Part shown: one piece after another, positions 22,827 through 35,517 of the stretch
Position numbering within the stretch: position 1 is the stretch's first letter
How the letters are laid out: each line of letters begins with the position of its first letter
NCBI GenBank assembly: GCA_020744425.1
Contig: JAGMUV010000003.1
Coordinates: forward strand, 2,790,001-2,854,000
Direction of reading: 5' to 3'
DNA from: Dactylonectria macrodidyma
Taxonomy: Eukaryota > Ascomycota > Sordariomycetes > Hypocreales > Nectriaceae
DNA: 64,000 nt
Position numbers and translations under genes: made by a program
Notes under the pieces: model-generated
The model's input: only the letters and a program-made list of their open reading frames with translations
What the model was told of the DNA's origin: nothing
Databases searched by the model: none

Positions 22827-25800
22827 ATGGGGTAAGATAGCTCCCACTTGCTCTTCCGAACTAGAGTCCATTGCCCGTCGTCCGTCGCTAACGTCAGTCT
22901 CTCGTCGCAGTGTCCCCAAGTTCTTCAGATGGCTTTCCGAGCGCTATCCCTCCATTTCCCAACTCATCGCAGAGAACCGAATACCCGAGTTCGACTGCCT
23001 TTACGTTCGAGCTCCCGAGTATCCTCGACTAACTTCTGCTAACAAGCGCCTAGCTGGACATGAATGGCATCATTCACAACTGCACCCACAAAGATGCTGG
23101 TGAGGACGTTTCTTTTCGTTTGAGCGAGGAGGAAATGTTCATCCGCATATTCAACTACATCGAACATCTGTTTGGTAAAATCAAGCCCAAACAACTCTTC
23201 TTCATGGCCATCGATGGCGTTGCACCTCGCGCCAAAATGAACCAGCAGCGCGCGCGACGTTTTCGAACCGCGCTCGACGTTGAGAAGGCCCGCGACAAGG
23301 CCATTGCCGAAGGCATCGAGATGCCCAAGGAAGAGCCTTTCGACAGTAACTGCATTACTCCTGGTACGCCCACGTCGACTGCTTGACGGAATCAGTAGCT
23401 AATGTACTCTAGGAACCGAGTTCATGGCGAAACTGTCTCAGCAACTGAGATACTTTGTCAACAAAAAGATATCGGAAGACACTGACTGGCAGGGATGCGA
23501 GATTGTGCTCTCCGGCCACGAAGTTCCTGGTGAGGGAGAACACAAGATCATGGAGTACATCCGAAACGCCAAGGCACAGCCTGGCTACAATGCCAACGTA
23601 CGACACTGCCTCTATGGCCTTGACGCCGACTTGATCATGCTGGGTCTTCTCAGTCACGATCCCCATTTCTGTCTCCTCCGAGAAGAAGTGACATTCGGGC
23701 GGGCTTCCAAGACCAAGTCGAAAGAGCTGGAGCACCAGAACTTCTATCTTCTTCATCTGTGCATTGTCAGGGAGTACCTCGAAATGGAGTTTCAAGAGCT
23801 CAAAGAAGACGGAGTACTGAGCTTCCCCTTCGACCTCGAGAGGGTTATCGATGACTTTATTCTCATGGCGTTCTTTGTGGGAAACGATTTTCTTCCCAAT
23901 TTACACGGACTACACATCAACGAGGGAGCTCTGGCCAATATGTTTAAGATATACAAGACCATAATTCCCAAGGGTGATGGGTACATCAACGAGAACGGTG
24001 TTATCAACATGGTCCGTCTACAAGCACTTCTCGGCGAAATCTCGAACCTCGAAATCCAACAGTTTGAAAATGACGTGTCGGATGACAAGTGGTTCGTATC
24101 GAAACAGATGGAGAAGAAATTGGACAACGCTACCCGCAAGACACCAAAGGGGGCCCAGCTTGTTATCACCTCAGCACAGCGTGACCTATGGAAGCACAAG
24201 ATTCGCCCCTACATCTCAAAGCGCTCCAATCAGGCCTTGGACCTTGGAGCAGATCTCAAAGCTGCTGATCGAAAGTTTGTGCAGGATCTCACAGAATCTA
24301 TGCATCTCAACTGGTCTACAAAAGAAGACCATGAGGGCCACCGCCACCTCATCATGGAGTTTCCCCCTAGGATTGGTGACGATGACGACGATGAGGAGGA
24401 AGAGGGTAATTTGGCCGCTTACCGTGTGATGAAGACGTATGACAAGGCTATGGTTGTCGATGTGACTGCCGAGGACGCGCAGAAAAACTATCAGAAGCTG
24501 TACCAGGACAAATACCAGGGCTGGAAGACGAAATACTACCTCCAAAAATTTGAGGAGTGGGCACCAGAGAAGTACGACCAAGAGCTTTTGGCGCTCTGCG
24601 AAAACTATGTGCAAGGTCTACAATGGGTCTTGTATTACTACTACCGCGGCATCGCATCGTGGCCATGGTTCTACAGATACCACTATGCGCCTCTCATCTC
24701 AGGTAAGTTCGAGGAACTCTACAATATGCGGGAAAGACTCCGTGCTTACGAGGTGCAGATGTTGTGAAGGGTGTGGGTGCAGACATGAACTTCAAGAAGG
24801 GTCAACCATTCAAACCCTACGAACAACTCATGGGTGTCTTGCCGGATCGAAGTAAAAAGATCGTCCCCAAGGTGTATCACGACCTCATGACCAACCCTGC
24901 GTCCCCCATCATTGATTTCTATCCCAGAGACTTCGAGTTGGACATGAATGGGAAGAAAATGGACTGGGAGGCTGTTGTGAAAATCCCCTTCATCGATGAG
25001 GAGCGGCTTTTGTCAGCCATGGCGACCAAGAATGACCTCCTGGAAGATGCCGAGAAGGCGCGAAACGGCTTTGGTGTTCCGCTCAAGTTCACCTACTCCC
25101 CGGAGGTAAACTTTACCTACCCGTCACCCCTTCCTGGCGTCTTCCCAGAGATCCAGTTCTGCCATTGTATCGAGAACATTTTTGACCTCCCGGATGTGGA
25201 GGGTCTCGAATATCTGTCGGGTCTGACAAGTGGTGCTTTGTTAAAAGTGTCGGCTCTGGCTGGCTTCCCCACATTGCACACGCTCCCTTACACCGCTCAG
25301 CTCGTCGAAGGCTACGGCGTCAATGTTTTCCAGTCGGACAGTCGCAATCCCAGTGTTGTTGTCACTCTGACAGAGACTGAGGATCGTACCAAGACTTCAA
25401 CTTGGAAGGCGAAACTGGGCAAGCGTTGCTTCGTTGGCTACCCGTTCCTTCAGGAAGCCAAGGTCATCAAAGTGCAGGATGAACTCTTCAGCTACGAGTT
25501 GGCGGAAAATGGTCGGGACATCGTTACCAAAGACCACAACAATAGAGAGGCCGCCGACTTCGCCAAGGAGTCCGACTACCTCGAGAATTGGCATGCTAAG
25601 CGACTTGCCGTTACTATTGGACAAGTTGAGTGCCTTGTTGTTGTCCACATGCTGAAGGGCCTGCTGCGAACGGAGGAGGGTGCGTTGATCAAGGAGTATG
25701 CAGAAAACCCAAGCGTTCGAAACACATACGCTGCTCAGACCATTGTCGATGATGTCGTCAACGAAGACGAGCGATTCATTGAGAAACCGGCTCTTCCCAT

Positions 25801-27265
25801 TGAGGAAGAGTTCCCTCAGGGTACTCGCGCCTTCTTCCTCGGCGAGTATGCTTTTGGCCGTCCCCTCGAAATCACGGCGCATGTCAACAACAAAGCTGAG
25901 ATTGTTGTATCGATGCTGAAGACCAAGGAAGTGGAGTTTGCGAAACAGATCATCTACCAGGCGGAACGCAATAATCCCTACACGCCCTCGTTCGCTGTAG
26001 CGAAGCAGTTGGGGGTGCATCCACTAGTGCTTAGCAAGATCACTTCGTCTTACCAGATCATCAACTCTGCTGGTCTGAGGTTGAACCTCGGTCTAAACCT
26101 CAAATTTGAAGGACGAAAGCTCAAGGTTTTGGGCTACTCGAGAAAGTCCCAAACCGGATGGGAGTTCAGCGGCTTAGCCATCAAGTTGATTGCGGACTAC
26201 ATGGTTGCCTTCCCTGACTTCTTTGCTGCCATCCAGAGGGAGCCACAGAAGAGCGAGGTATTGGAAACCGATTTGTGGAAGGACCCCAGTGTGGCTAGTC
26301 AGAGAGTCAAGGAAATTGTCGCCTTTTTGAAGAAGCAGGAGACGGGAAAGTTTGAACGAGTGCCGCTCGAGGCCGAGCAGCTCGATTCTGAGGTTGTCAT
26401 GGCTCTGGCCAACGTCGGAGAGCAGATTCATCAAGCCTCTTCCAACATTGACATCCAAAAGCTGCGCTCAGTTCCCCGCACGGCACTCTTGAAGCCGTCA
26501 GATGCCGAGATGGTTCTTGGAAACCAAAACTTTTCTCTGGGAGACAGAGTTACTTATGTATCGGCATCTGGAAAAGTTCCCATTGCAACCCGCGGAACTG
26601 TTGTCGGCATCAGCCGCACCGCCACTGCTCTTCTCTTGGATGTGGTCTGGGACACTTCGTTTATGAGTGGAACAACTCTGGGCGAGAGAGCTCCCATGTT
26701 CCGTGGCCAAACTGTCGCATCGTCGTCAGTTCTGAACACGTCCGTAAAACAGGTCGTTTCGACAACGACCAAGTCTCAGCAGCAACAGCGCCGAAATGTT
26801 CCTGCCGCACTCGGCAACTACGGATCCGTTGGCGTGACACAATACAAGGATGCACCGGCTCCTGCTCCGCTGCGTGGCGGTTGGCGTGGTGCTCTCAACG
26901 GCACCCATTCGCCTCGCGGGCAGGGCAATGGACATAGGGGTCGAGGCGGTGCTCCCAACCTTGTGCACAGCACCTTAGTGTACCGCAACGGCCCCGAGGG
27001 TCAAGCAGGCAACGGCAACGGTCGGGGAGGTTACGGAGGGCGTGGGCGTGGCAACCTGCATGGATCGCCCGGCCCAGACGGCGAAAACCAACACCAGGAA
27101 CAGAAGTACGGCAACGTGCCTCCCCCTGCAAGCCTAGACCAGCCGCGCGGTAGGGGCCGTGGACGTGGCCGTGGCGGACGGGGACGAGGCGGTCCTCATC
27201 GTGGACGAGGAGGAAACGGAGGCGGTAACGGTAACGCGGCTGGAGGCAACACAACTCAGGGTTAG
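22827..27265 (+). CDS. xrn1: 5'-3' exoribonuclease 1 (Xrn1/Kem1)
   Basis: Cytoplasmic 5'-3' exoribonuclease that degrades decapped mRNA. Exons 22827-22831, 22911-23004, 23054-23363, 23413-24702 and 24759-27265 give 1401 residues, normal for fungal Xrn1. The first coding exon is only 5 nt (ATG GG). The protein begins MGVPKFFRWLSERYPSISQL, as in all Xrn1 proteins. Catalytic acidic residues are visible: Asp35 in YLDMNGIIHNC, Glu177 and Glu179 in GEGEHKIM, Asp207 and Asp209 in GLDADLIML. The conserved FFVGNDFLP follows. The C-terminal ~200 residues are rich in Gly, Arg and Asn with RGG/RGRG repeats, a likely RNA- or partner-binding tail. The nuclear paralogue Rat1/Xrn2 is excluded by total length and the Xrn1-type middle region (SH3-like stretch VTYVSASGKVPIATRGTVVG). 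Confidence 0.97.
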
Positions 27266-27562
27266 GCGCCAGAGTTTGATTGGCCCTAGGTTCTGATACT
27301 TACTATGCATGAAGCACATGTGAATGATTGTATGTATGGAGTCTCAAGGAAGCTTTGTCGGGTAGAATTACGTGGTGGGAGTGGCTAAATGTTGTATAGA
27401 CTAGACGCCTGTATCATGAAGTCACGAACACGACACTAATTATTCCACAATCATTCGCACTCTCTTGGGTTCAATATGCCGTAAACCAGTCCATCAAACG
27501 CCTATACATGCTCTGATATTACATGCCCAACTCTGCGATTTAAATTTATCCCATGGCATAAC

Positions 27563-28390
27563 TCAGTTGTTCTTCTTCGGGGTGTCCTTCTTCTTGAGGC
27601 CGGGAAGATTGAACGACTCGCTAGTGCCGCCGGCTAACTTCTTCCACAAGCCCGTATCTTGGTCCTGATTCCAGGTCAGGAGGCCGACCCAGGGCTGGAC
27701 ATTGTAGTGCAGTTTGAGGGCGACATCTTCTTTCTCAGCGATCTTGCCGCTGGGGTGGGTGATCTGGTACTTGGGCTTCTGGTTTCGGAGCTTGAGCAGG
27801 CCACTAGGGACAAAGGGTTAGTGTCGCAATCTCACAGAGCAGAGGAAAGATATGTTCTAGGATCCAAGCAGGACACTCACCGACTGGGGTCGATCGACTT
27901 GCCCTCAGCACTGCGCTTGAGCTTCTTCATGGCGACAGGGCCAATGTTCTGGAGGTGGTCGGCGCTGGGGTTGGTGATGATGGAATCCCAGATGACGGCC
28001 TCATTGGTAGCGTTCCCGAGACCGGGCCACTCGGCAGTGACGTAGACGAAGAGCTGCTTGGTGTTCCATGTGAAGAGAGACGAGAGATCGGCGTCGAGGG
28101 AGAACTTGATGATGGCGTACTCTTCCTTCTTGGAGCTATAGTAGTGCGGACGGCCCTTGACACTGCGAACGGGACGGGTCTTAGTTAGCGAAATAGACTT
28201 GAATGGAAGAGCGCTTTCGAATCGGACGAGCGGTGGTTCAGTACACTTGGACGTTGGTTGGCGTGAGGAGGCCAACGGCTGGCGCGCGCGGGGTGAGGAA
28301 GTCTGAGGCTGCGATGAGGGCGGCGACGACAAAGGCGACGGTGGTGAAGAAGCCAAAGGTATTTTGGATGCGGGTGAGGGAGTTGTACAT
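27563..28390 (-). CDS. spc3: Signal peptidase complex subunit 3 (SPC22/23)
   Basis: Essential ER-membrane subunit of the signal peptidase complex that supports the Sec11 catalytic subunit. Exons 28390-28245, 28162-27881 and 27803-27563 join in frame to 222 residues. It starts MYNSLTRIQNTFGFFTTVAF, with a single membrane helix at ~11-29 (type II topology). The luminal domain has the family signatures NVQVVKGRPHYYS, EYAIIKFSLDADLSSLFTWNTKQLFVYVTAEW and the conserved WDSIITN. The C-terminal part contains LKLHYNVQPWVGLLTW, typical of SPC22, and ends in a Lys-rich tail (KKKDTPKKNN). It converges with xrn1, with stops about 300 bp apart. Confidence 0.95.
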
Positions 28391-29565
28391 GGTGGGCGAC
28401 TATTGCAGTGAGGGGAAGCCCTCTATTGTAGCATTGGTTGGGTTGCGTCGTCGCGGCCAAGTACCTTATGGAAAGGGATGGTGATGATGAAGCGCCGACG
28501 TTGCATGCGAGTTGAGGTTAAGCTTGTGATAAGATAATCTGGACACGTCCATCATTTGCGCGACAGACAGAGCTCAATGGTGGATGCGTGTTCCAGCGAG
28601 CACTCAGCCTTGTGATTGGATCAATGTGGGGTTGGTCAGTGCAGTCCTCAGAAGCATAGGTGCCTAGGTAAGTACCTCTAGGACCGCTGGAGAAGCCTTG
28701 CTCATCATGACCGCTCGGGGAACAAGCAATTGTAGTACACTTCATGAGCACAATAATTATTATATGCGATGTATTCGTCATGAATAAAATAGTTGTCTAT
28801 CCTGAACCCCGAAACATCATTTCAACCGAAACAGCGCCTGTACTACGATACCCATGAGACCCGAAATTCGATACCCACACGTTCGTCTACCTAGGGAGGT
28901 GCCGTGGTCACTTTTTTCCACTGCACCCTCTCTCCACTAAAATTTAGAAGCCGACCCCACTAAGCCCAGCGTTGGGATTCTCCAGAGCCTCAGTCTCAAA
29001 AGCAACTTCTACAGACCCTGCGTTTCCCCTGCACTTTCGCCAACACCACAGATCTTCCAGGTTCGGACTGGTTTGCGCCCGACGACAACCCGACCCTGCC
29101 TACTGCCGCATCTTGTCTCTACTTGTTCCATCAATCATCCCACGCGCCCCTTCACCGCCTTGACGAACCCCAATCCGTACACACCGATATCCCCGGGGCA
29201 CCGAGCTGCCTTTGACCATCGCAAACCGAAAACCGACGAGAGCTGCCTCGCAGAAGCCACACTCCTGTGGCCCATTCACTCGCTCCCTAAGACACTCCGG
29301 GTTCTAGGCAGAAAACTGGAGCAACACGCTCAACCCCCGGGTTCGAAGCACGAAAGGAGGGCCAAGTCTTCATGGGAGTGCGTCTGAACCTTCCGCGAAC
29401 ATCTACGCCTTCAGCCATGTCCCCGTTCTGACTTTGCGACACCGCAGTCCACTCGCACGATACCACTCCGACGCCAACTCTTTTCCGGACTATGGGTAGG
29501 CTTGGCCACCTCACTCCAGCCACGACTCTTCCGCTGACACTCGCTGGAGCGCTCGGGCGGACATC
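28391..29565. other. Divergent promoter region between spc3 and ulp2-like gene
   Basis: No gene recognised. Contains a CCTAGGTAAGTACCT motif near 28663 and TACCTAGGGAGG near 28888, both variants of the palindrome seen elsewhere. The right part is C-rich, in keeping with a 5' leader for the plus-strand protease gene. Confidence 0.45.
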
Positions 29566-32500
29566 ATGACAAGGAATCGGCTAGTCAGTGTCCCACCCTA
29601 GCTACGAGCAACTCACATACTAACTCGCCAAGTAGAGGGCGATAAACGCCACAGCGCGACCTCAAAGTACCTTACTAAGTGGTCAATCTACAAGTAGCCA
29701 ATCACGACAGCTTGGAGGACCTCATCACAAGCCGATCTCTGAACAAACTTCCAAGCGCCCGAAGCTTGGTCACTCGCCTGGCGAGGCTGTGGTTTCGAAG
29801 TTCTTCTCCATCACCAATAAGCCAAAACCACATGACGATTCTATTTCAGACGATTCCGAAGGCAAAGCAAGTCACGAGCCTATCATTAAGGAAAGAGACG
29901 GTTCGAAGCGCGAAGTTCATGACCTAACACAGGATTGCTCTCAGGCTGATACTGTCGACGGCGCGAGTACAGTCGACGGTGCGAGTACTATCAGTTTTGA
30001 CTACCAAGGCGCTTCTGCTAGTGTTCAAGAGTTCCGAAGTGCGCAGCTGAGATCTATCAGCCGCAAGCGTCGTCCCCGCAGGCCTCAGATAGCCTCGAAT
30101 AGTAAAGGTTCCAAGGATCGGCAAGAGACTCGTCTCGCGCGGAGCCATCTCTCTCCTGGTGCTCTCCCGTTTCCAGGTCACAGCCCTGATATCTTAGCCC
30201 AAGGTCCGATATATTCCGATGATGTTCACGATGTTTCGATACAGTCCAATATAGGCGGCAGGGCCAAGCGAAGGCGTGTTGCGACTGGGATGTCGGGGTC
30301 TGATGATGAGCTCGCTGCTGAACTACCCACGCAAGATCCACTTCCGAAAAGAACAACCAACTTCTCCGGGATCACACGGCAATCCAAAAGTCGAGGGGAT
30401 ATTCAGCCAACTCACTTTGGCTCCGCCAAGTCTGTTATTACAAGCCAAAAAGTGCTCTCTGACGAACCACAATTACCTGACATATGCATTATCAAGGCTG
30501 CATCCGGAAAGTTTACGTACTGTCAGACATCCCAGCCAAGCCGCAAAGTCAAGCTCCATCTCAGCACGTCAGCCACTGTGGTGATGGACGATGCTTGGGA
30601 GCCAACTGATCATCTCCTGTGGCTCGAGATTCAGCCACACAAGGTCAACGCAGTGTTTCACGCAGTAACAAAGAGCCCGATCATCATTATTAAACGTTCC
30701 TCGACAAGTCAATTTCACGCAGCTGGAACTCTAGCCCTAGAGTTGGAGGACGCTGGACATGCAGCCGGTCTGGTTCATTGGCTCTCTAAGCCGAGTATTG
30801 CCTTTCATAATGAAAACGCAGCGTGAGTAGGGTTTCAACTAACTCCGACCCCATCTGCATACTACGGAAACTAATGACTTCTAGTTCTCTCAAGAAAATA
30901 TTCAACAAGACGTTTGAAGATGCCAACAGCTATCCAAAGAATGGACCTACGTACACACATGCGAGACTGCAGCTTGTCAGTCCTGGCGTTGAGGGCCAAA
31001 ACAAAACCCAGAATCCTAGAATCCGCAGAGATCCGTTCAACCCACCATCTGATCCGCCGACGGAGAAACTAATAGACAAAATGAGGGGTCCAATCATAGA
31101 GCTGTCAGAAGTCCGCCAACGGGAAAACGACACTGTCTCCGCCAAAACTCGCGGTCAAGGGCCCGAAACTAGACGGACGAGGGGGTCATCCCCATTATTG
31201 CACTTGTTCAGTGACATTACAAATCGTTGGACTGAGAAGAACCCAGACTGGGTCAAGAACTGGCACAGGTCGTTGGTGTTTCCAGCAACTGGAAAGGATC
31301 GCGCGACGGTTGACAGGGATGACATCTCCCGTCTTGATGAGGGAGAATTCCTCAACGACAACCTAATCAGCTTCTACTTTCGATATCTGCAAACCAGGCT
31401 TCAGGAAAAACGACCAGAGGTGCTTCAGAAAGTACACTTCTTCAACACCTTCTTCTTTGCGAAACTCAAGCCAAATCGAGGCAAAATCAACTATGAAGGT
31501 GTCAAGTCGTGGACGACGAAAGTTGATCTGTTTTCATACGACTACATCGTAGTCCCGGTCAATGAGAACATGCATTGGTATCTGACTATTATTTACAATG
31601 CGCCCAAACTGCTCGCGGGCGACCCAGACCAAGACGTTTTCTCCACCGACCCCGAGACTATCGATGTCGACAAGATTACCACAAGGACGATGCCAGGGAC
31701 GTTCCCTGTGGAACAGAATTCAGAAAGCACTCCGCTAGATGGCGAGGAGACCAAGTCGACGGCTAAAAGCCCATCGTCAAACGAGACCATCGATCGGATC
31801 CCTCCAGTCTCTGAAATCAATTCACCTGGTACAGCTGCAGCCAGGAGTGGAAAGCGAAGATCGACGGGCGGGCCTCAGAAGTTCAGTTCGGAAGAGCCCA
31901 GGATAATCACACTTGACTCACTAGGGTCTTCACACTCAATGACTTGCAAACATCTGAAAGAATACCTCGTTGAAGAGGCAAGGCACAAAAAGAACGTTGA
32001 AATCACCAAGACTCCGGGCGGGATGACCGGAAAGAGAATTCCGGAGCAAGACAATCACTGCGACTGCGGCGTGTTCGTCCTTGGGTACATGGAAGAGTTT
32101 CTTAAAGACCCGGACGGAGCTGTCCGCAAATTACTCCAAAAAGAAGACCTGGGATGGAATATCAAGCCGTCTGAAATTCGTGCCAAGGTCCGAAATCTCC
32201 TCTTTGAACTGCAACTTGAACAGCAGAATAGGTTGGATACAGAAAAGGCAAGGAAGAGACAGCGAAAGCTTGCGAAGGAGGCCACTTCTTCGGGGCTGTC
32301 AGCGCCACAGTCCTGTCAGTCATCACCAAGAGAAGCTCCCGAAAGCTCAAGGACACCGCAATCGAAGCGAGACATCACGAGTCCATTTTCGAATGATTTC
32401 AAGAGTCCAGCCGTTGCAACTCTTCAGCGAGTCATGAGTGCGACAGTATCGCCTCGATCAAACTCTTCTCCTGACAAACCTCCGCAACCTCAAACTCCGA

Positions 32501-32949
32501 AAACGGACGACGATCTCAAGTTGATCTTCCCTCTAGGCGATGACTCGAGTCTAACTACTGTAGCATCTAGCTCCAATGAGATTGTACACTCAGCTCGCTC
32601 GTCGCCACACGGTGCTTCGCAGATCCCAGTGGACTTAACGACTGGGGAGCCAGATAACGCTACCCACGGTACATTTCACAGACGAGCCAAGTCCATGTTT
32701 GTTGAGCAACTGCCGACTTCTCCCCTCAACGCTCCCTCCGACGTAGGGTTCCGGGGAGTCAAAAGGGACAGATCAGTATCCCCCCAGATCACAATGGTCG
32801 TTGAGCATCGATCGCAAAAGTCATCCTCCAAAAAGCCACGGGCTTTGACGCAGTCTCCAAAGGTCCTCCCTTCTATCGAAAGCGACAAGACCATCTCACC
32901 CGGCCCAAAGTACGACGGAATCGATCGGACCATTGACATATCGTCGTGA
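29566..32949 (+). CDS. ulp2: Ulp2-type SUMO protease (C48 cysteine peptidase)
   Basis: Desumoylating cysteine protease of the Ulp2/SENP6-7 branch, expected in the nucleus, trimming poly-SUMO chains. Exons 29566-29583, 29636-30822 and 30885-32949 give 1089 residues. The two later exons are certain; the 6-codon first exon (ATG, GTCAGT donor, TACTAAC branch, TAG acceptor) is my best start. The N-terminal ~500 residues are mostly disordered, with a PH-like region at ~300-400. The catalytic domain begins near SLVFPATGKDRATVDRDDI, followed by LDEGEFLNDNLISFYFRYLQ. The catalytic set is His632 (NMHWYLTII), Asp746 (ITLDSLGSSH), Gln790 and Cys796 (DCGVFVLGYME). About 114 residues separate His and Asp, including a Ser/Thr-rich insert. 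The tail of ~250 residues is Ser/Pro-rich. Confidence 0.9.
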
Positions 32950-33399
32950 GGATGAATATGATCTGGGTAACCTTTTACTCAGATGTGTATCCTCTCATAT
33001 CCATGGTGCTTTCGAGCGAGAACATTGCGTTAGTAAGGAAGTTGTTGTGCGCTCTGTTTGGAAAAGAAATGTCGGCGCGTTGAGTTTCAAGTATGGGGGC
33101 AAAACCTCGATGGATGGATGAATAGAGAGCATTGGCGTGGAACGACAGATTTGTTTAGCAACCCGGCGAGGTGGACAGAGAGAGTCGGTGCAATGTATGG
33201 CAGTGAGGTCATCGAGGAATGAAAATACCCATTATGCGTCTGCTGTTTAACTTGACACTAGACCTGCTCAAGTGAAAATTGAATACGGACATCCCAGATC
33301 AAGTCACATCACGCAAGCAGAGGAAACATGATGTTGGTGTGATAGAAGTATCAAGTGTGGTCCCCGTTTTGGTCAAGTCTATTGGTTCGTTGTGTATAA
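32950..33399. other. 3' intergenic region between convergent ulp2 and rrp9
   Basis: 450 bp between two stop codons facing each other; presumably both 3' UTRs and polyadenylation sites. Nothing else seen. Confidence 0.5.
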
Positions 33400-35139
33400 T
33401 TATCCGCTCTCTTCTTCCTCATCGACCGAGCTCTCGTGCGCACCATTCTCCGTCGGCCGCGATATCCTCGGGATCTCAAACACTAAGCCTCCATTGCGTC
33501 CGCCCTTTACCTTCGGCTGCCACCTACCCAGCCTGTGCTGCAGGCCCACGGCCGCCACAACGCACAGTCCGTCCTTTCCGCGGTCGCCCCGCTCAAAGAT
33601 GGAGATGTCGTTGATAATGCCCTTGATGGGGCCCCTCGAGCCGTCGTCTGTGGACTGCTGTGGCGCTTCGCCGGGGGTGGCGAGGACGCCGACGGGCTCG
33701 ATCTTGCGCCTATCTTCACTCAGCCGCCATACGCGGATGTGGCCGTCCCAGCTGCCGCTGAGGATGACGTCGGAGTAGGGGATGGTCTTGAGAGCGGTGA
33801 TCCAGCGAGGGGTTGGGGGTGGGACGGCCTTGGGGTCCGGGTCCTGCTCGGCCGAAGCCTCATGGGGGTCAAGCGGCGGGTCGAGTCCGTGGGCGGCAGA
33901 TTCGATGTACACGGGCTTCTTCTTCTGGACGTTCCAGAGCGCAATGGAGCCGTTGTCGCTGCCGGTGACGAAGAAGTCGTCGTCAATCATAGCAACTCGG
34001 TCCATGCTTCCTTCGTGCAGGAGAGATCGCGGCTTGATGCCTGATCGAGCTTTCTTGTCCACGGCGCCGCCGCGAAACACGAGCTGCGTCTCCTCCATAA
34101 CTTTCCACAGACGGGCGGTACGATCGCGAGCGCCAACACTGACGCAGCGCTCCTGCGCCAGGGCGTCGACGTCAACAATCTCATCCTGGTGACCGAACAG
34201 CGTCTCAACATATGCCATCTCATCCAGACTCCACACCTTGACGGTGCGATCCTTAGAGCACGAGTACAGCTGATTCGTGCCTCTCCGGAACACCAGACCT
34301 GTAATGGCGTCTCTGTGGTGGGTGAAGATTTTGATGGGCTTGAGGGTTTCGGCATCGTAGATGATGAGCTTGCGGTCTGCGCCGCCGGTAGCAACATACT
34401 TACCATCCGGTGAGGCGGCAACGGCCAAGATGTGATCGGTATGTCTCTTGTAGTCCTTGTCCTGGGATTTGGTGGTGCTTCCCTTCAGCCAAGTTTCCAA
34501 TTCGGGTTGTTTCCTCGTGGGGGCTGGGGGCTTCTTTGGTTTTCGCTTCGTGGTCTGGGGGTATTGGTGTTGAGGCAGATCTTGTGTCCTCCATTTTTGT
34601 ACAATGAGATCTTTGGTTGTGGTGTAGATGTAGGGTGCGCAGGTAGCGATGGAGGTGACGGCGTTGGTGTTGCTTCGGAAGAAGGTGCGAGAGGCTTTGT
34701 CAAAGGCCAATTCGGAGGCCAATTGGCGATATACCCGTCCCTTGGTCTCAGCAACATCTTCCAGTAATCGCTCGGCGATCAGGTCTCGGTCAATGTCGGC
34801 CGCATCGAATCCAGCTTCGTCCACGTGCTCCTTGACGTTTTCGAGATACCGCTCAGCAAGGCGCAATCTTCGCTCTGCGGCAGTCTCCTCCTCCTCTTCT
34901 GACTCATCGTCGTCTCCTACCTCCTGCGCGACAGAGGCGTCATCGTGGCTCTCGTCATCCTCGGAGTCGCTACCAGAGATAGACTCGTCTCGCTCGACTC
35001 GCTTTTTGGTGGGGCCGGCCGTCTTCGAAGAGCCTTTGGCGGCGGTTTTTGAGGCAGCAAGTCTTTTCTTTGGGGGTTCCGGGGCCGCAGTCCGCTTGCG
35101 CTTCTTCTGGGCGCCGGGGACGGTAAAAAAAGACGACAT
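33400..35139 (-). CDS. rrp9: U3 snoRNP protein Rrp9 / U3-55K
   Basis: WD40 component of the U3 small nucleolar RNP, needed for early pre-18S rRNA cleavages in the nucleolus. Single exon of 579 residues from a true ATG (MSSFFTVPGAQKKRKR). The N-terminus is basic, then highly acidic and Ser-rich (SGSDSEDDESHDD, DDDESEEEEE). The conserved Rrp9 segment follows (AAERRLRLAERYLENVKEHV, then DLIAERLLEDVAETKGRVYRQLA). WD repeats then run from ~165: SPDGKYVATGGADRKLIIYD, HHRDAITGLVFRRGTNQLYSCSKDRTVKVW, FVTGSDNGSIALWNV and VILSGSWDGHIRVWRL. The C-terminus ends in a short acidic EEEESG. It is divergent from pre1, with about 380 bp between starts. Confidence 0.94.
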   Translation of the reverse strand: MSSFFTVPGAQKKRKRTAAPEPPKKRLAASKTAAKGSSKTAGPTKKRVERDESISGSDSEDDESHDDASVAQEVGDDDESEEEEETAAERRLRLAERYLENVKEHVDEAGFDAADIDRDLIAERLLEDVAETKGRVYRQLASELAFDKASRTFFRSNTNAVTSIATCAPYIYTTTKDLIVQKWRTQDLPQHQYPQTTKRKPKKPPAPTRKQPELETWLKGSTTKSQDKDYKRHTDHILAVAASPDGKYVATGGADRKLIIYDAETLKPIKIFTHHRDAITGLVFRRGTNQLYSCSKDRTVKVWSLDEMAYVETLFGHQDEIVDVDALAQERCVSVGARDRTARLWKVMEETQLVFRGGAVDKKARSGIKPRSLLHEGSMDRVAMIDDDFFVTGSDNGSIALWNVQKKKPVYIESAAHGLDPPLDPHEASAEQDPDPKAVPPPTPRWITALKTIPYSDVILSGSWDGHIRVWRLSEDRRKIEPVGVLATPGEAPQQSTDDGSRGPIKGIINDISIFERGDRGKDGLCVVAAVGLQHRLGRWQPKVKGGRNGGLVFEIPRISRPTENGAHESSVDEEEESG

Positions 35140-35517
35140 GGTGGCAGTACCGCGAGGTTTAGCTGCCTACTCACGACTTGATCGTCCGCCGCTGGAGATA
35201 AATTTCTGGGCAGCCTGAAAAAAAAGTTCACTGAGTGGACCACAAAAAATCCGACAGGGTGCTTCAACGGGGTTTCAGCGAATCAACGACAGGCGCCTGG
35301 GAGGAGGTTTTTCCGGTGTGTGCGGTCAGAAACGGCAGAAACCAGCGACGGCGGAAGAGCTCCTGGAGCCAGTTGACGCGGAGCGCTACAGCCTAACGGA
35401 AGCTTGGTTGGCGGATGGACCTTCAAGCAGGCTCACCTTCAACCACGACTCCATCAAGCCAACAACTCCTCCTCTTCCACAACATCAACCGCCACTACAA
35501 ATCGCACAATCGCCAAT
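35140..35517. promoter_or_regulatory. Shared divergent promoter of rrp9 and pre1
   Basis: 378 bp between the rrp9 start codon (-) and the pre1 start codon (+). Too short for a further gene, so it must contain the promoters and leaders of both. No individual element identified. Confidence 0.5.
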
